Shown here: positions 1-7,553 of the stretch, one piece after another
How positions within the stretch are numbered: the stretch's first letter is position 1
How the letters are laid out: each line of letters begins with the position of its first letter
Origin: Bacteroidetes bacterium GWF2_41_31
Lineage (GTDB): Bacteria; Bacteroidota; Bacteroidia; Bacteroidales; F082
Reading direction: 5' to 3'
Length of the DNA: 64,000 nucleotides
Assembly (NCBI GenBank): GCA_001769215.1
Contig: MEOL01000037.1
Span: 1 to 64,000 of the forward strand
Made by a program: the position numbers and the translations under genes
Notes under the pieces: generated by a model
The model's input: only the letters and a program-made list of their open reading frames with translations
Told to the model about the DNA's origin: nothing
The model's database searches: none

Positions 1-87
1 ATGATTTACAGTGAAAAGGAATGGAATTCGAAATACAGATTCACCCCTTTTTATAAAAATGTGATGCGTGAAGGAAAATTATTATGA
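1..87 (+). CDS. C-terminal end of MNT-type nucleotidyltransferase (partial)
   Basis: The window opens inside a gene; frame 1 is open for 28 codons and ends at TGA 85-87. The tail reads KYRFTPFYKNVMREGKLL, which resembles the usual C-terminus of small MNT (minimal nucleotidyltransferase) proteins that pair with HEPN proteins. The stop overlaps the start of the downstream HEPN gene as ATGA (84-87), typical of a translationally coupled MNT/HEPN toxin-antitoxin pair. In characterised pairs the MNT protein neutralises the HEPN ribonuclease by adenylylation. The catalytic GSxxxG...DxD part lies off the window, so the call rests on the tail and the partner. Confidence 0.6.
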   Translation: MIYSEKEWNSKYRFTPFYKNVMREGKLL

Positions 88-476
88 CAGAATACAAGCC
101 TGAAGATTATATAAAATACCGTTTTGGCCGTGCGCTTGAGACCATTGAAGAAGTGAAAACGCACATAGACAACAAATTCTGGAACACAGCTATTAACAGA
201 CTTTATTACGCTTGTTTTTATGCTGTTGGTGCACTATTAGTCCAACATAAAATTGAAGCCTCTACCCATGCCGGAATTAGACAGAAATTTGGTGAACATT
301 TTGTTAAAACAGGTAAAGTTGAACGGGAATTGGCAAAGCATTACACAGAACTATTTGAAAAAAGACACAAAGGTGACTATAATGACTTCTTTGACTATGA
401 CGAAGAAACTGTATTGAAACTATATCCGAAATCAAAAGAATTTATTGATAGAATTGGAGAAATCCTGTCAGAATAG
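84..476 (+). CDS. HEPN domain protein (toxin partner of MNT pair)
   Basis: A 130-residue all-helical protein of the HEPN family (PF05168 type). HEPN proteins are usually RNases or accessory subunits of toxin-antitoxin and defence systems. The N-terminal helix pair carries the conserved RLYYACFYAV block (39-48). The C-terminal half has RHKGDYNDFF (94-103), a common HEPN signature, although I do not see the textbook RX4HXY ribonuclease motif of the HepT subgroup, so catalytic activity is uncertain. The ATG at 84 overlaps the stop of the upstream MNT gene. Together with the downstream higBA pair it forms a short toxin-antitoxin island. Confidence 0.8.
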   Translation: MTEYKPEDYIKYRFGRALETIEEVKTHIDNKFWNTAINRLYYACFYAVGALLVQHKIEASTHAGIRQKFGEHFVKTGKVERELAKHYTELFEKRHKGDYNDFFDYDEETVLKLYPKSKEFIDRIGEILSE

Positions 477-482
477 AAACTG

Positions 483-645
483 TGGGCAACAATGCATCAT
501 ACTTTATGGCGGATTTCAGTCTGAACCTGCCTGCCGCCTGCAGGTAGGCAGGGCAGGCAGGTATGAACATTTTAGTTTCAAATAAAAATCATTGTGGACA
601 GAAAGGTATGTCTTTGAAAGTCCGCCAAAAAGCATATGCTGCCCA
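483..645. repeat. Large imperfect inverted repeat between two toxin-antitoxin modules
   Basis: The left arm (TGGGCAACAATGCA from 483, TGGCGGA at 507-513) is complementary to the right arm (TCCGCCA at 621-627, GCATATGCTGCCCA at 632-645). The two outer 14-15 bp blocks and the two 7 bp inner blocks pair in the same order, separated by comparable spacers, so the whole would fold into one long cruciform. The interior contains a second palindrome (526-561). It fills the gap between the HEPN gene and higB. No coding sequence is visible here. The layout recalls the long hairpin recombination sites of gene cassettes, but the arms do not match a canonical attC core. Confidence 0.6.
526..561. repeat. 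CCTGCCTGCC/GGCAGGCAGG palindromic repeat, copy 1
   Basis: CCTGCCTGCC (526-535) is perfectly complementary to GGCAGGCAGG (552-561), with an internal CCTGCAGG palindrome. It lies inside the loop of the larger inverted repeat, as if inserted there. A shorter member of the same family sits inside higB at 1012-1032. Confidence 0.8.
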
Positions 646-716
646 TTAGCAATCATGCAAGACACAGCTCAAAATAGAAAAAGAATTCATTAGTTACCAA
701 TTTGGTATTTTTTCAT

Positions 717-724
717 TATCTTTG
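717..724 (+). promoter_or_regulatory. Bacteroidota-type -7 box for higBA
   Basis: TATCTTTG matches the TAnnTTTG -7 consensus of the primary sigma factor in Bacteroidota and lies 15 nt before the higB ATG. No convincing -33 TTG at the usual 19-21 bp spacing is seen. Confidence 0.45.
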
Positions 725-739
725 TCAAAAATATTCTGA

Positions 740-1054
740 ATGAGAATTGTAGCAAAGAAAATACTTAGAGAATTTTGGGAGAATTACAGTGACTCAGAGC
801 ACCAATTAAAAACTTGGCATAAAGAAACCTCGAAAGCTGACTGGAAAAATCCAACAGAAATAAAAGCTAAGTATTCTAAAGCCAGCATTTTAAAATCAGG
901 TAGAGTGGTTTTTAATATTTGCCGAAACAAATACCGACTTGTTGTTGACATAAATTACGAAAGACAATGGGTGTTTATTCGTTTTATTGGAACTCATTCA
1001 GAATATGACAACCTGCCTTGTCGGCAGGCAGGTATTGACGCTAATAAAATCTAG
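740..1054 (+). CDS. higB: HigB-type mRNA interferase toxin with palindrome-derived insertion
   Basis: A 104-residue RelE/HigB-like toxin. It begins MRIVAKKILREFWE and contains the SGRVVFNICRNKYRLVVDINY core and a WVFIRFIGTHSEYD block typical of HigB ribosome-dependent mRNA interferases. Family members are usually about 95 residues and end THxEYDKIDAxxI. Here NLPCRQAG (residues 91-98) interrupts that motif and is encoded by a palindromic repeat at 1012-1032, keeping the frame. The ATG at 740 follows a -7 box directly. higA starts 5 nt after the stop, so toxin precedes antitoxin as usual for higBA. Whether the toxin still works with the insertion is unknown. Confidence 0.88.
   Translation: MRIVAKKILREFWENYSDSEHQLKTWHKETSKADWKNPTEIKAKYSKASILKSGRVVFNICRNKYRLVVDINYERQWVFIRFIGTHSEYDNLPCRQAGIDANKI
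1012..1032. repeat. Palindromic repeat inserted in higB (PCRQAG-encoding), copy 2
   Basis: CCTGCC (1012-1017) pairs with GGCAGG (1023-1028), followed by CAGG. It is the same family as 526-561 and is translated in frame as LPCRQAG near the toxin C-terminus. Confidence 0.75.
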
Positions 1055-1059
1055 AAATC

Positions 1060-1416
1060 ATGGACGTAAAAGTGATAAAAACAGAAGAAGATTATAATAA
1101 GTCTCTGAAAAGACTTGAAGAAATATTTCATGCTCCAATTGATTCTCATGAAGGGGATGAAGCTGAACTATTATCCATTCTTATTGAAAAATTTGAGGAT
1201 GAATATTATCCAATTGAAGCACCTGACCCAATTGAAGCAATCAAATTTAGAATGGAACAAATGGACATGACCAATCAAGAATTGGCGGAAATCATCGGTT
1301 ATAAAAGTCGTGTATCAGAAATATTTAGTCGAAAAAGAAAATTGACATTAAAAATGATTAGAAACCTTCATGACAAAATGAATATTCCATATGAATCTTT
1401 GATTTCAAATTATTGA
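1060..1416 (+). CDS. higA: HigA-type antitoxin, XRE-family DNA-binding protein
   Basis: A 118-residue antitoxin. The N-terminal half (about 1-65) is the acidic region that binds the toxin in this family. The C-terminal half (about 68-112) is an XRE helix-turn-helix, with MTNQELAEIIGYKSRVSEIF showing the recognition helix and the RKRKLTLKMIRNLH follow-on. HigA neutralises HigB and usually represses the higBA promoter. It is separated from higB by 5 nt and ends in TGA at 1414-1416. It has the form of the long HigA antitoxins common in Bacteroidota. Confidence 0.92.
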   Translation: MDVKVIKTEEDYNKSLKRLEEIFHAPIDSHEGDEAELLSILIEKFEDEYYPIEAPDPIEAIKFRMEQMDMTNQELAEIIGYKSRVSEIFSRKRKLTLKMIRNLHDKMNIPYESLISNY

Positions 1417-1641
1417 TAAAAAAGCACAATTGCCTCTCGAATATTCAGCAAACACCCAACTAACGATCAATTTGCCCCAGCCTGCCATTAAGTCCTACTC
1501 CACCACATCTCAATGGCTTCCGGAAATGCAATGTTTCAAAAAGTATATTGATTTAGAAAAACCAGCATGAAAGCCGGATTTTTTGCACTTTTGCAGAAAG
1601 CCGGTTTTTTTTATCGGCCTTCTTTTTTAACAATTCAAACC

Positions 1642-2217
1642 ATGGAAAAAGAATACTTTGCACACGAAACAGCGGTTATCGACGACAACTGCCAAATAGG
1701 AAAAGGAACAAAAATCTGGCATTTCTCACACATCATGTCAAATTGCAGGTTGGGAGAAAACTGTAACCTGGGCCAGAATGTGGTGGTTTCACCCGAAGTA
1801 ATATTGGGCAACAATGTGAAGGTTCAGAACAACGTAAGCATTTACACCGGCGTGATCTGCGAAGACGATGTTTTTTTGGGGCCTTCCATGGTTTTTACCA
1901 ATGTGATAAATCCGCGCAGCGGCATAAACCGCCGTGGTCAATATACCAAAACCACAGTTAAAAAAGGAGCCAGCATTGGAGCCAATGCCACCATCATTTG
2001 TGGTCATGATATTGGCGAATTCGCTTTTATCGGAGCCGGAGCCGTGGTGACCAAAGAGGTTCCTCCCTATGCCCTTGTCATTGGAAACCCTGCCAGACAA
2101 ATGGGATGGATGAGCGAATTCGGGCATAGGCTAACATTTAATGAAGAAGGAATTGCTGTTTGCCCCGAAAGTGGGGAGAAATATATTTTAGAAAATGGCG
2201 GCGTGAGGAAGGTTTAA
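1642..2217 (+). CDS. wbpD: Left-handed beta-helix N-acetyltransferase (WbpD/WlbB-like)
   Basis: A 191-residue hexapeptide-repeat acyltransferase. Repeats such as [20 protein letters not shown] and [19 protein letters not shown] run through most of the protein. The C-terminal [23 protein letters not shown] is the classic end of the left-handed beta helix, followed by the [11 protein letters not shown] tail typical of WbpD/WlbB. These enzymes acetylate UDP-2-acetamido-3-amino-glucuronate for O-antigen or capsule sugars. I chose ATG 1642 ([15 protein letters not shown]) because the 25 residues upstream encode a low-complexity repeat and all homologues I know begin here. No partner sugar genes adjoin it, so the pathway is inferred. 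Confidence 0.85.
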   Translation: MEKEYFAHETAVIDDNCQIGKGTKIWHFSHIMSNCRLGENCNLGQNVVVSPEVILGNNVKVQNNVSIYTGVICEDDVFLGPSMVFTNVINPRSGINRRGQYTKTTVKKGASIGANATIICGHDIGEFAFIGAGAVVTKEVPPYALVIGNPARQMGWMSEFGHRLTFNEEGIAVCPESGEKYILENGGVRKV

Positions 2218-2298
2218 GTGTTTAGTGTTTAGTTGTTTAAATGTTTATTTGTTTATTGTTTTTGTGTTTATTTGTATCCCTAAACCTTAAACACAAAA
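2217..2298. repeat. TTTAGTG/TTTGTTTA repeat left of four-helix-bundle gene
   Basis: Low-complexity tandem units (GTTTAGTGTTTAGTTGTTTA, TTTATTTGTTTATTG) are followed by CCTAAACCTTAAACAC, which is complementary to the first part. The same repeat type returns right of the gene (2694-2812). Confidence 0.7.
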
Positions 2299-2300
2299 CC

Positions 2301-2693
2301 ATGACATTTTCCTCTTTTGAAGATCTTGAAATTTGGAAAGAGGCCAGAGAATTAGCAAAATTGGTCAGAGCCTTTACCAGGAGAGAACCTTTTAATTAAG
2401 ATTTAAGATTTATTGCTCAGATAAACGCCTCTTCCGGTTCAATAATGGATAATGTGGCTGAAGGATTCGAAAGAGATGGGCATAAAGAATTCATCCAATT
2501 TCTATATGTAGCAAAAGCATCAAATGGAGAATGCAGATCACAATCCTATCGTGCGTTTGACGCAGGTTTTATATCAACAGAAGAGTTAGACGATCTCTTA
2601 TCACGTACTAAAAGTATCCGAAACAAAACCCTGGGACTAATTGCTTATCTTAAAAACAGCCCACACAGGGGAAATAAATATAAAGATAGATAA
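2301..2693 (+). pseudogene. Four-helix-bundle (23S rRNA IVS-like) protein gene with in-frame stop
   Basis: Reading from ATG 2301 gives MTFSSFEDLEIWKEARELAK..., the standard start of the four-helix-bundle / 23S rRNA intervening-sequence protein family. TAA at 2397-2399 interrupts after EPFN, where relatives read EPFNKDF-type sequence. The same frame then continues without a break through ASSGSIMDNVAEGFERDGHKEFIQFLYVAKAS to a natural stop at 2691-2693. A single-base change of a Lys codon would explain the stop. The downstream part has an ATG at 2445 and could make an 82-residue fragment lacking the first helix. Function of the family is unknown. Repeats of one kind flank both sides. Confidence 0.82.
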
Positions 2694-2812
2694 TTGTTTA
2701 TTTGTTTAGTGTTTATTTGATTAGTGTTTAGTGTTTAGTGTTTATTTGTTTCACTTAGCATTAAACCTTAAACCCTAAACACTAAACACTCAACATTAGA
2801 CCCTGAACCCTA
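2694..2812. repeat. Telomere-like TTTAGTG inverted repeat right of four-helix-bundle gene
   Basis: Tandem TTAGTGTTTAGTGTTTAGTG (about 2721-2740) is followed by AAACCCTAAACACTAAACACT (about 2770-2790), its reverse complement, so the region can fold into a long A/T-rich hairpin. Nothing coding is visible. Confidence 0.75.
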
Positions 2813-2857
2813 TCAGGAATCATTTTAGATTAATCGCTTGATTTCAATTTCAGCCGG

Positions 2858-2887
2858 TTGCAGGTTCAAATTGGTTTTGTAGCTTTG
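2858..2887 (+). promoter_or_regulatory. Promoter of fbp
   Basis: TTG at 2858-2860 and TAGCTTTG at 2880-2887, spaced 19 bp, match the Bacteroidota -33/-7 pattern. The fbp ATG is 28 nt downstream. Confidence 0.5.
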
Positions 2888-2915
2888 TGCCCACATCTTA
2901 CAACCCTTCAGACCG

Positions 2916-4898
2916 ATGAAAAAAACCGTTGAAAAACAGTACGATACCACCGAACTACAGGCCGAACTCAAATACTTGAAACTGTTGGCCGAAACATTCC
3001 CAAATTTACAAGATGCCAGTACAGAGGTTATTAACCTTGAGGCCATTATGAACCTGCCAAAAGGAACCGAACATTTCCTTTCGGATATACATGGTGAGTA
3101 TGAAACATTCAGTCATGTGCTGGCAAATGCTTCAGGGGTGGTAAAGCGGAAAATTGAAGAGGTGTTCGCTAAAACATTGAGGAAAAAAGAAAAAGACGCC
3201 CTGGCCACCCTCATTTATTATCCCAAAGAAAAGCTGGCGCTGGTGATGAAAACAGAAGAGGACATCAGCGAATGGTATAGTATTACACTTCAACGACTGG
3301 CGGCAGTTGCCCGTGCCTCCGCTTCCAAATACACCCGATCGAAGGTGCGCAAGGCCATGCCAAAAGATTTTGCCTACATCATCGACGAGTTGCTAAACGA
3401 AGGCGGGGAAGGCAAGGAAGAGTACTACGAAGCCATCATCAATTCCATTATCAGCATTTCACGTGCAGAGGCATTTATTGTTGCCATCTGTGAATTTATC
3501 CAGCGCCTGCTCATCGACCGCCTCCATATTATTGGTGACATCTTCGATCGCGGACCTTATCCCGAAAAGGTCATGGATCGGCTTGTGTCCTATCATTCGG
3601 TAGATATTCAATGGGGTAACCACGACATCATCTGGATGGGAGCAGCTTCGGGTAGTTTGGCACTCATTGCCAATGTGGTGCGCATTTCGCTGCGCTACGA
3701 CAACCTGGATACCCTGGAGGACGCCTATGGCATCAACATTTTCCCGCTGGCAAAATTCGCCATGGAAACCTATAAAAATGATCCTTGTGACCGTTTCGAA
3801 ATTAAGACGGAAGCAAAAGGGCCTGATTTTGAACTGTTAAAACAAATGCAGAAGGCCATATCCATTATCCAGTTTAAACTGGAGGGACAAGTTATCATGC
3901 GAAACCCGCGTTTCAACATGCAGGATCGAACAATACTCGACAGGATCGATTACGCCAACGGAACCATTACCATTGGGGATAAAACGCATGAGTTGCTCGA
4001 TAAAAATTTCCCGACCATCACACCTTCCGATCCATTCAAGCTGACCAAAAAAGAAGAAATCGTGATGGAAAAACTAAGGAGCAGCATGCGTAGCAGTCAA
4101 CGTCTGCAACAGCACATCAATTTTTTATACACCCATGGAAGCATGTATCTGACCTACAATTCAAACTTGCTCTATCACGGGTGTATTCCCATGACCAAAA
4201 AAGGCGATTTTGAAACCTTTGAGATCGAAGGAACAGCCTATTCCGGCAAAGCGCTCTGCGACAACTTCGACCGGATTGCACGAAAAGGGTATTATCAAAG
4301 CACCATGAAAAATGCCGATGATTCGTGCCTTGATTACATGTGGTACCTTTGGTGCGGACCACTCTCTCCGCTTTACGGAAAGACAAAAATGACCACCTTT
4401 GAACGTTACTTTATAGCTGACAAAGAAACTCACACCGAAGACAAAAATCCATATTATAGCCTGGCCTTTGAACAGGAGAAATATTGCAATCAAATTTTAA
4501 AGGAATTTGACCTCGACCCAAAAAATTCGCACATCGTGAATGGTCATGTACCGGTTAAAGTTAAAAAAGGAGAAAATCCAATCAAGGCCAATGGCAGGTT
4601 ATTCGTAATTGACGGCGGCATGTCAATTCCGTATCAAGCTGTTACGGGTGTTTCGGGTTATACCCTGATTTACAATTCATACGGCCTTGTTCTGGTCGAA
4701 CACAATGCATTCGAGTCGAAAGACAAGGCCATTAAAGAGGAAAAAGATATTATCTCGAACCGGGTGTTTATTGAGTCAACAACTCACCGTAAAAGGGTGA
4801 AAGACACGGATGTTGGCAAACTGCTGCAGGTTCAAATTAACGATCTGAAGATGCTGCTCGCGGCTTTTAGAAAAGGCCTGATCAAAGAAAAGAAATAG
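2916..4898 (+). CDS. fbp: Fructose-1,6-bisphosphatase, class III
   Basis: A 660-residue cytosolic enzyme hydrolysing fructose 1,6-bisphosphate to fructose 6-phosphate in gluconeogenesis. It belongs to the class III (Firmicutes/Bacteroidota) family, whose usual length is 640-670. Calcineurin-like metallophosphatase motifs are visible: LSDIHGEYETF (55-65), GDIFDRGPYPE (near 207) and WGNHDIIWMG (near 233), then NGHVPVK and DGGMS toward the C-terminus. All metal ligands of those motifs appear intact. It has its own promoter. Aspartate kinase and a PPi-type phosphofructokinase follow on the same strand, so both directions of the fructose-6-phosphate/fructose-bisphosphate step are encoded within 5 kb. 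Confidence 0.96.
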   Translation: MKKTVEKQYDTTELQAELKYLKLLAETFPNLQDASTEVINLEAIMNLPKGTEHFLSDIHGEYETFSHVLANASGVVKRKIEEVFAKTLRKKEKDALATLIYYPKEKLALVMKTEEDISEWYSITLQRLAAVARASASKYTRSKVRKAMPKDFAYIIDELLNEGGEGKEEYYEAIINSIISISRAEAFIVAICEFIQRLLIDRLHIIGDIFDRGPYPEKVMDRLVSYHSVDIQWGNHDIIWMGAASGSLALIANVVRISLRYDNLDTLEDAYGINIFPLAKFAMETYKNDPCDRFEIKTEAKGPDFELLKQMQKAISIIQFKLEGQVIMRNPRFNMQDRTILDRIDYANGTITIGDKTHELLDKNFPTITPSDPFKLTKKEEIVMEKLRSSMRSSQRLQQHINFLYTHGSMYLTYNSNLLYHGCIPMTKKGDFETFEIEGTAYSGKALCDNFDRIARKGYYQSTMKNADDSCLDYMWYLWCGPLSPLYGKTKMTTFERYFIADKETHTEDKNPYYSLAFEQEKYCNQILKEFDLDPKNSHIVNGHVPVKVKKGENPIKANGRLFVIDGGMSIPYQAVTGVSGYTLIYNSYGLVLVEHNAFESKDKAIKEEKDIISNRVFIESTTHRKRVKDTDVGKLLQVQINDLKMLLAAFRKGLIKEKK

Positions 4899-4938
4899 AA
4901 CATGCCGGAATTTGTTTTAGGAACCAATCACATAGGTC

Positions 4939-6204
4939 ATGATGAGGGTATTTAAATTTGGCGGCGCATTGATGAAAGATGCAGCCGGAATAAACAGAGT
5001 AGTTACGTTGATGGAAGAATATGGTTGCGAGCCCCTGGTGGTGGTGGTTTCGGCCATAGGCAAAACTACCAATGCCCTCGAAGAACTCATCCGGTTGAAA
5101 AATCAGAACAATATCCCGGTGCTTCACCAGGAATTCTTCAATCTCAAACATTTACACTTACAACTTGTTACGGAACTTTTCCCTGATCACAACGAATTGC
5201 TTTTTAACGAGTTGGAAGAACAATTTCGAAGGCTTTGGGAGGCATTGAACAAACAATATCCGGATACATTTCAGGCTTACGACAGTGTGGTATCGTTTGG
5301 TGAGGAGGTGGCCAGTGTTTTGGTGGAACAAACTGCCATCGCACGTGGACTTCCATTACAAAGAATTCATGCGGCCACTCTTATTGCCACCGACAGCAAC
5401 CACACCCACGCCGGAATCGATTGGAAATCGACCCGGGCCAATATCGAAAGCAAGGTAAAACCTGTGCTTGAGGCGAAGAAGATGGTGTTAACCCAGGGAT
5501 TTGTTGGCGCCGACCCTATGGGCCATATCACCACCTTGGGCCGTGAAGGTTCAGATTTTACTGCCGCCATTCTGGGAAACCTGCTCCATGCCGGCGAAGT
5601 AACCATCTGGAAAGATGTTCCCGGCCTGATGAATGCCGACCCCAACCGGTTTTCTGAATGCATCAAATTTGATTTTTTGTCGTACCATGAAGCCATCGAG
5701 TTGGCTTTTTACGGTGCTACCATTATTCATCCAAAGACCATTCAACCGCTGAAGCAGTTGAATATCCCGCTTTATGTGCGTTCGTTTTACAATCCCGATA
5801 TCACTCCAACCTGTATTTCGAATCAGCCGACCGAAGAAGAAAAAACACACAGCATCATTGTAAAGGATCACCAGGTTTTGCTTTCTGTAAGCACCAGGGA
5901 TTTGTCGTTTATAGCCGAAGAAAATCTCACCAGGATTTTTGCGGCTTTTAGTCAAAATAAAATTCACATTAACATGATGCAGCATTCAGCGGTAAGTTTC
6001 TCTGTTTGTTTTGATTATCATGAGGAAAAACTGAAACAGCTGAGGGTTGACCTTGAAAAAGAATTTGAAACTAAATACAATTCAGGTTTACAATTAATCA
6101 CCCTGAGGCATTATACCCCGTTCCTCATTGATTTTGTGACCTCCGATAAGGAAATATTCCTTGAACAAAGGAGCCGGTCAACTTTTCAGGTGCTAATAAA
6201 ATAA
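4939..6204 (+). CDS. lysC: Aspartate kinase (monofunctional)
   Basis: A 421-residue amino acid kinase that phosphorylates L-aspartate, the first step to lysine, threonine, methionine and diaminopimelate. The N-terminus reads RVFKFGGALMKDAAG, the KFGG kinase motif, though with ALM where TSV is more usual. VVVVSAIGKTTN (about 34-45), TQGFVGAD and GREGSDFTAA are the kinase-core motifs, and WKDVPGLMNADPN the aspartokinase substrate motif. The C-terminal third (about 310-421) is ACT-like (LLSVSTRDLSFIAEENLTRIF), so end-product feedback is likely. It starts at tandem ATG codons 4939/4942, 40 nt after fbp. No other biosynthetic gene of the pathway adjoins it. Confidence 0.9.
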   Translation: MMRVFKFGGALMKDAAGINRVVTLMEEYGCEPLVVVVSAIGKTTNALEELIRLKNQNNIPVLHQEFFNLKHLHLQLVTELFPDHNELLFNELEEQFRRLWEALNKQYPDTFQAYDSVVSFGEEVASVLVEQTAIARGLPLQRIHAATLIATDSNHTHAGIDWKSTRANIESKVKPVLEAKKMVLTQGFVGADPMGHITTLGREGSDFTAAILGNLLHAGEVTIWKDVPGLMNADPNRFSECIKFDFLSYHEAIELAFYGATIIHPKTIQPLKQLNIPLYVRSFYNPDITPTCISNQPTEEEKTHSIIVKDHQVLLSVSTRDLSFIAEENLTRIFAAFSQNKIHINMMQHSAVSFSVCFDYHEEKLKQLRVDLEKEFETKYNSGLQLITLRHYTPFLIDFVTSDKEIFLEQRSRSTFQVLIK

Positions 6205-6262
6205 TCTGTACAGCTTTTTCATCAATTATTTAATGTAATTCAGGATAAAGCAGGCCATTTGT

Positions 6263-6270
6263 TATCTTTG
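6263..6270 (+). promoter_or_regulatory. -7 box of the phosphofructokinase gene
   Basis: TATCTTTG, 30 nt before the ATG, matches TAnnTTTG. The -33 element is not clear. Confidence 0.45.
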
Positions 6271-6299
6271 CCGGCTCAGACTAAATCCATTAACTCAAG

Positions 6300-7520
6300 A
6301 TGAAAGAATCTATTGCAATTTTATGTGGCGGTGGACCCGCTCCCGGAATTAACTCGGTAATCAGCTCAGTGGCATTGGTTTTCCTAAGAACAGGATACCG
6401 AGTATTGGGTGTTCATGAAGGTTACAAAGGACTATTTGCCGAAAATCCCAAAGTTCAGGAAATTGATTTCCAATTTGCCGACGACATTCACAAGCGAGGT
6501 GGGTCAGCGTTGCAAATGAGTCGTCACAAACCCAAAGATGATGAATTCTCGACCCGCTTTTTTGTCGAAAACAACATCGTTTTGTTGGTCACTATTGGGG
6601 GTGACGACACTGCTTCTACTGCCAACCGGATCTCTAAATATTTACGCAATCATGATGTGAGCATCCAGAATATCCATGTACCTAAAACCATCGATAACGA
6701 CCTGCCATTACCTGTTGGTATACCAACCTTTGGATACCAAAGCGCCAAGCAGGAAGGTGTTCGCATCGCGAAAACCATTTACGAAGATGCGCGTACCAGT
6801 GGCAACTGGTTCATCGTTTCGGCCATGGGACGCGAAGCAGGCCACCTGGCCTTTGGAATCGGTGCTGCCTGTCAGTTCCCCATGATCGTGATCCCCGAAA
6901 TGTTTAATAAAGTAAGGGTTACGCTCGATCGCATAACAAACTTGCTCATTTCTGCCATTATAAAACGAAAGATAACAGGTGTTGAATATGGCGTCTCGAT
7001 TGTGAGTGAGGGTGTTTTTCATTTTATGAGCGATGAAGAAATCAATCATTCAGGCATTACCTTTACCTACGACGATCATGGTCACCCTGAGCTGGGGAAT
7101 GTGAGCAAGGCGCACATTTTTAATATCCTGCTTCAAAATAAGCTGAAGAAGATCGGACTGAAAGTGAAGAGTCGCCCGGTAGAACTGGGCTACGAGCTCA
7201 GGTGCGTTCAACCGGTGGCTTACGACTTGCTCTATTGCAGTATGCTGGGTATCGGAGTGAAAAAATTGTTCGAGGAAGGCCGTACGGGTTGTATGGTCAC
7301 TGCCGATAGTGTTGGCAACATTACGCCGCTTTATCTGGATGACGTAACCGACGAGTTCGGAAAAGTAAAACCCCGTTTAGTAGACATGGATTCGGAGAAA
7401 ACCAAGCTTGTGTTACAATATGGTTTGCAATTTATCGAACCCGGTGATTATGAAGCAGCAAAGGCATTTGTTGCCCATCCTGAAGAATTCGATTTTCGGG
7501 CAATCCTGGGATGGGAATAA
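6300..7520 (+). CDS. pfp: PPi-type 6-phosphofructokinase
   Basis: A 406-residue phosphofructokinase-family protein. CGGGPAPGINSVIS (9-22) is the phosphate-donor loop. GGDDT (100-104) replaces the GGDGS of ATP enzymes, and PKTIDND (128-134) replaces GTIDND. An Asp in the first motif and a Lys in the second are the accepted markers of pyrophosphate-dependent enzymes. MGREAGHLAFG is the fructose-6-phosphate motif. The enzyme would reversibly phosphorylate fructose 6-phosphate with PPi. The neighbouring class III fructose-bisphosphatase supplies the irreversible reverse step. Donor specificity is inferred from these two residues only. Confidence 0.88.
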   Translation: MKESIAILCGGGPAPGINSVISSVALVFLRTGYRVLGVHEGYKGLFAENPKVQEIDFQFADDIHKRGGSALQMSRHKPKDDEFSTRFFVENNIVLLVTIGGDDTASTANRISKYLRNHDVSIQNIHVPKTIDNDLPLPVGIPTFGYQSAKQEGVRIAKTIYEDARTSGNWFIVSAMGREAGHLAFGIGAACQFPMIVIPEMFNKVRVTLDRITNLLISAIIKRKITGVEYGVSIVSEGVFHFMSDEEINHSGITFTYDDHGHPELGNVSKAHIFNILLQNKLKKIGLKVKSRPVELGYELRCVQPVAYDLLYCSMLGIGVKKLFEEGRTGCMVTADSVGNITPLYLDDVTDEFGKVKPRLVDMDSEKTKLVLQYGLQFIEPGDYEAAKAFVAHPEEFDFRAILGWE

Positions 7521-7553
7521 TCAAAACCCCTAACTATTGAAAAAACGATTTGG

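Noticed and set aside
483-645. Canonical integron attC site
   Set aside because: The arms lack the RYYYAAC/GTTRRRY core boxes at the right spacing, and no integrase gene is visible. Kept only as a candidate cassette border.
1567-1641. Longer N-terminus of the acetyltransferase (from 1567)
   Set aside because: The added 25 residues come from a duplicated AAAGCCGG-containing stretch and are absent from the family.
2301-2693. Programmed stop-codon readthrough in the four-helix-bundle gene
   Set aside because: The TAA has no readthrough or recoding context that I can see. A simple nonsense mutation explains it.
5367-5985. Open frames antisense to the aspartate kinase gene
   Set aside because: Wholly inside a well-supported gene with no recognisable protein features.
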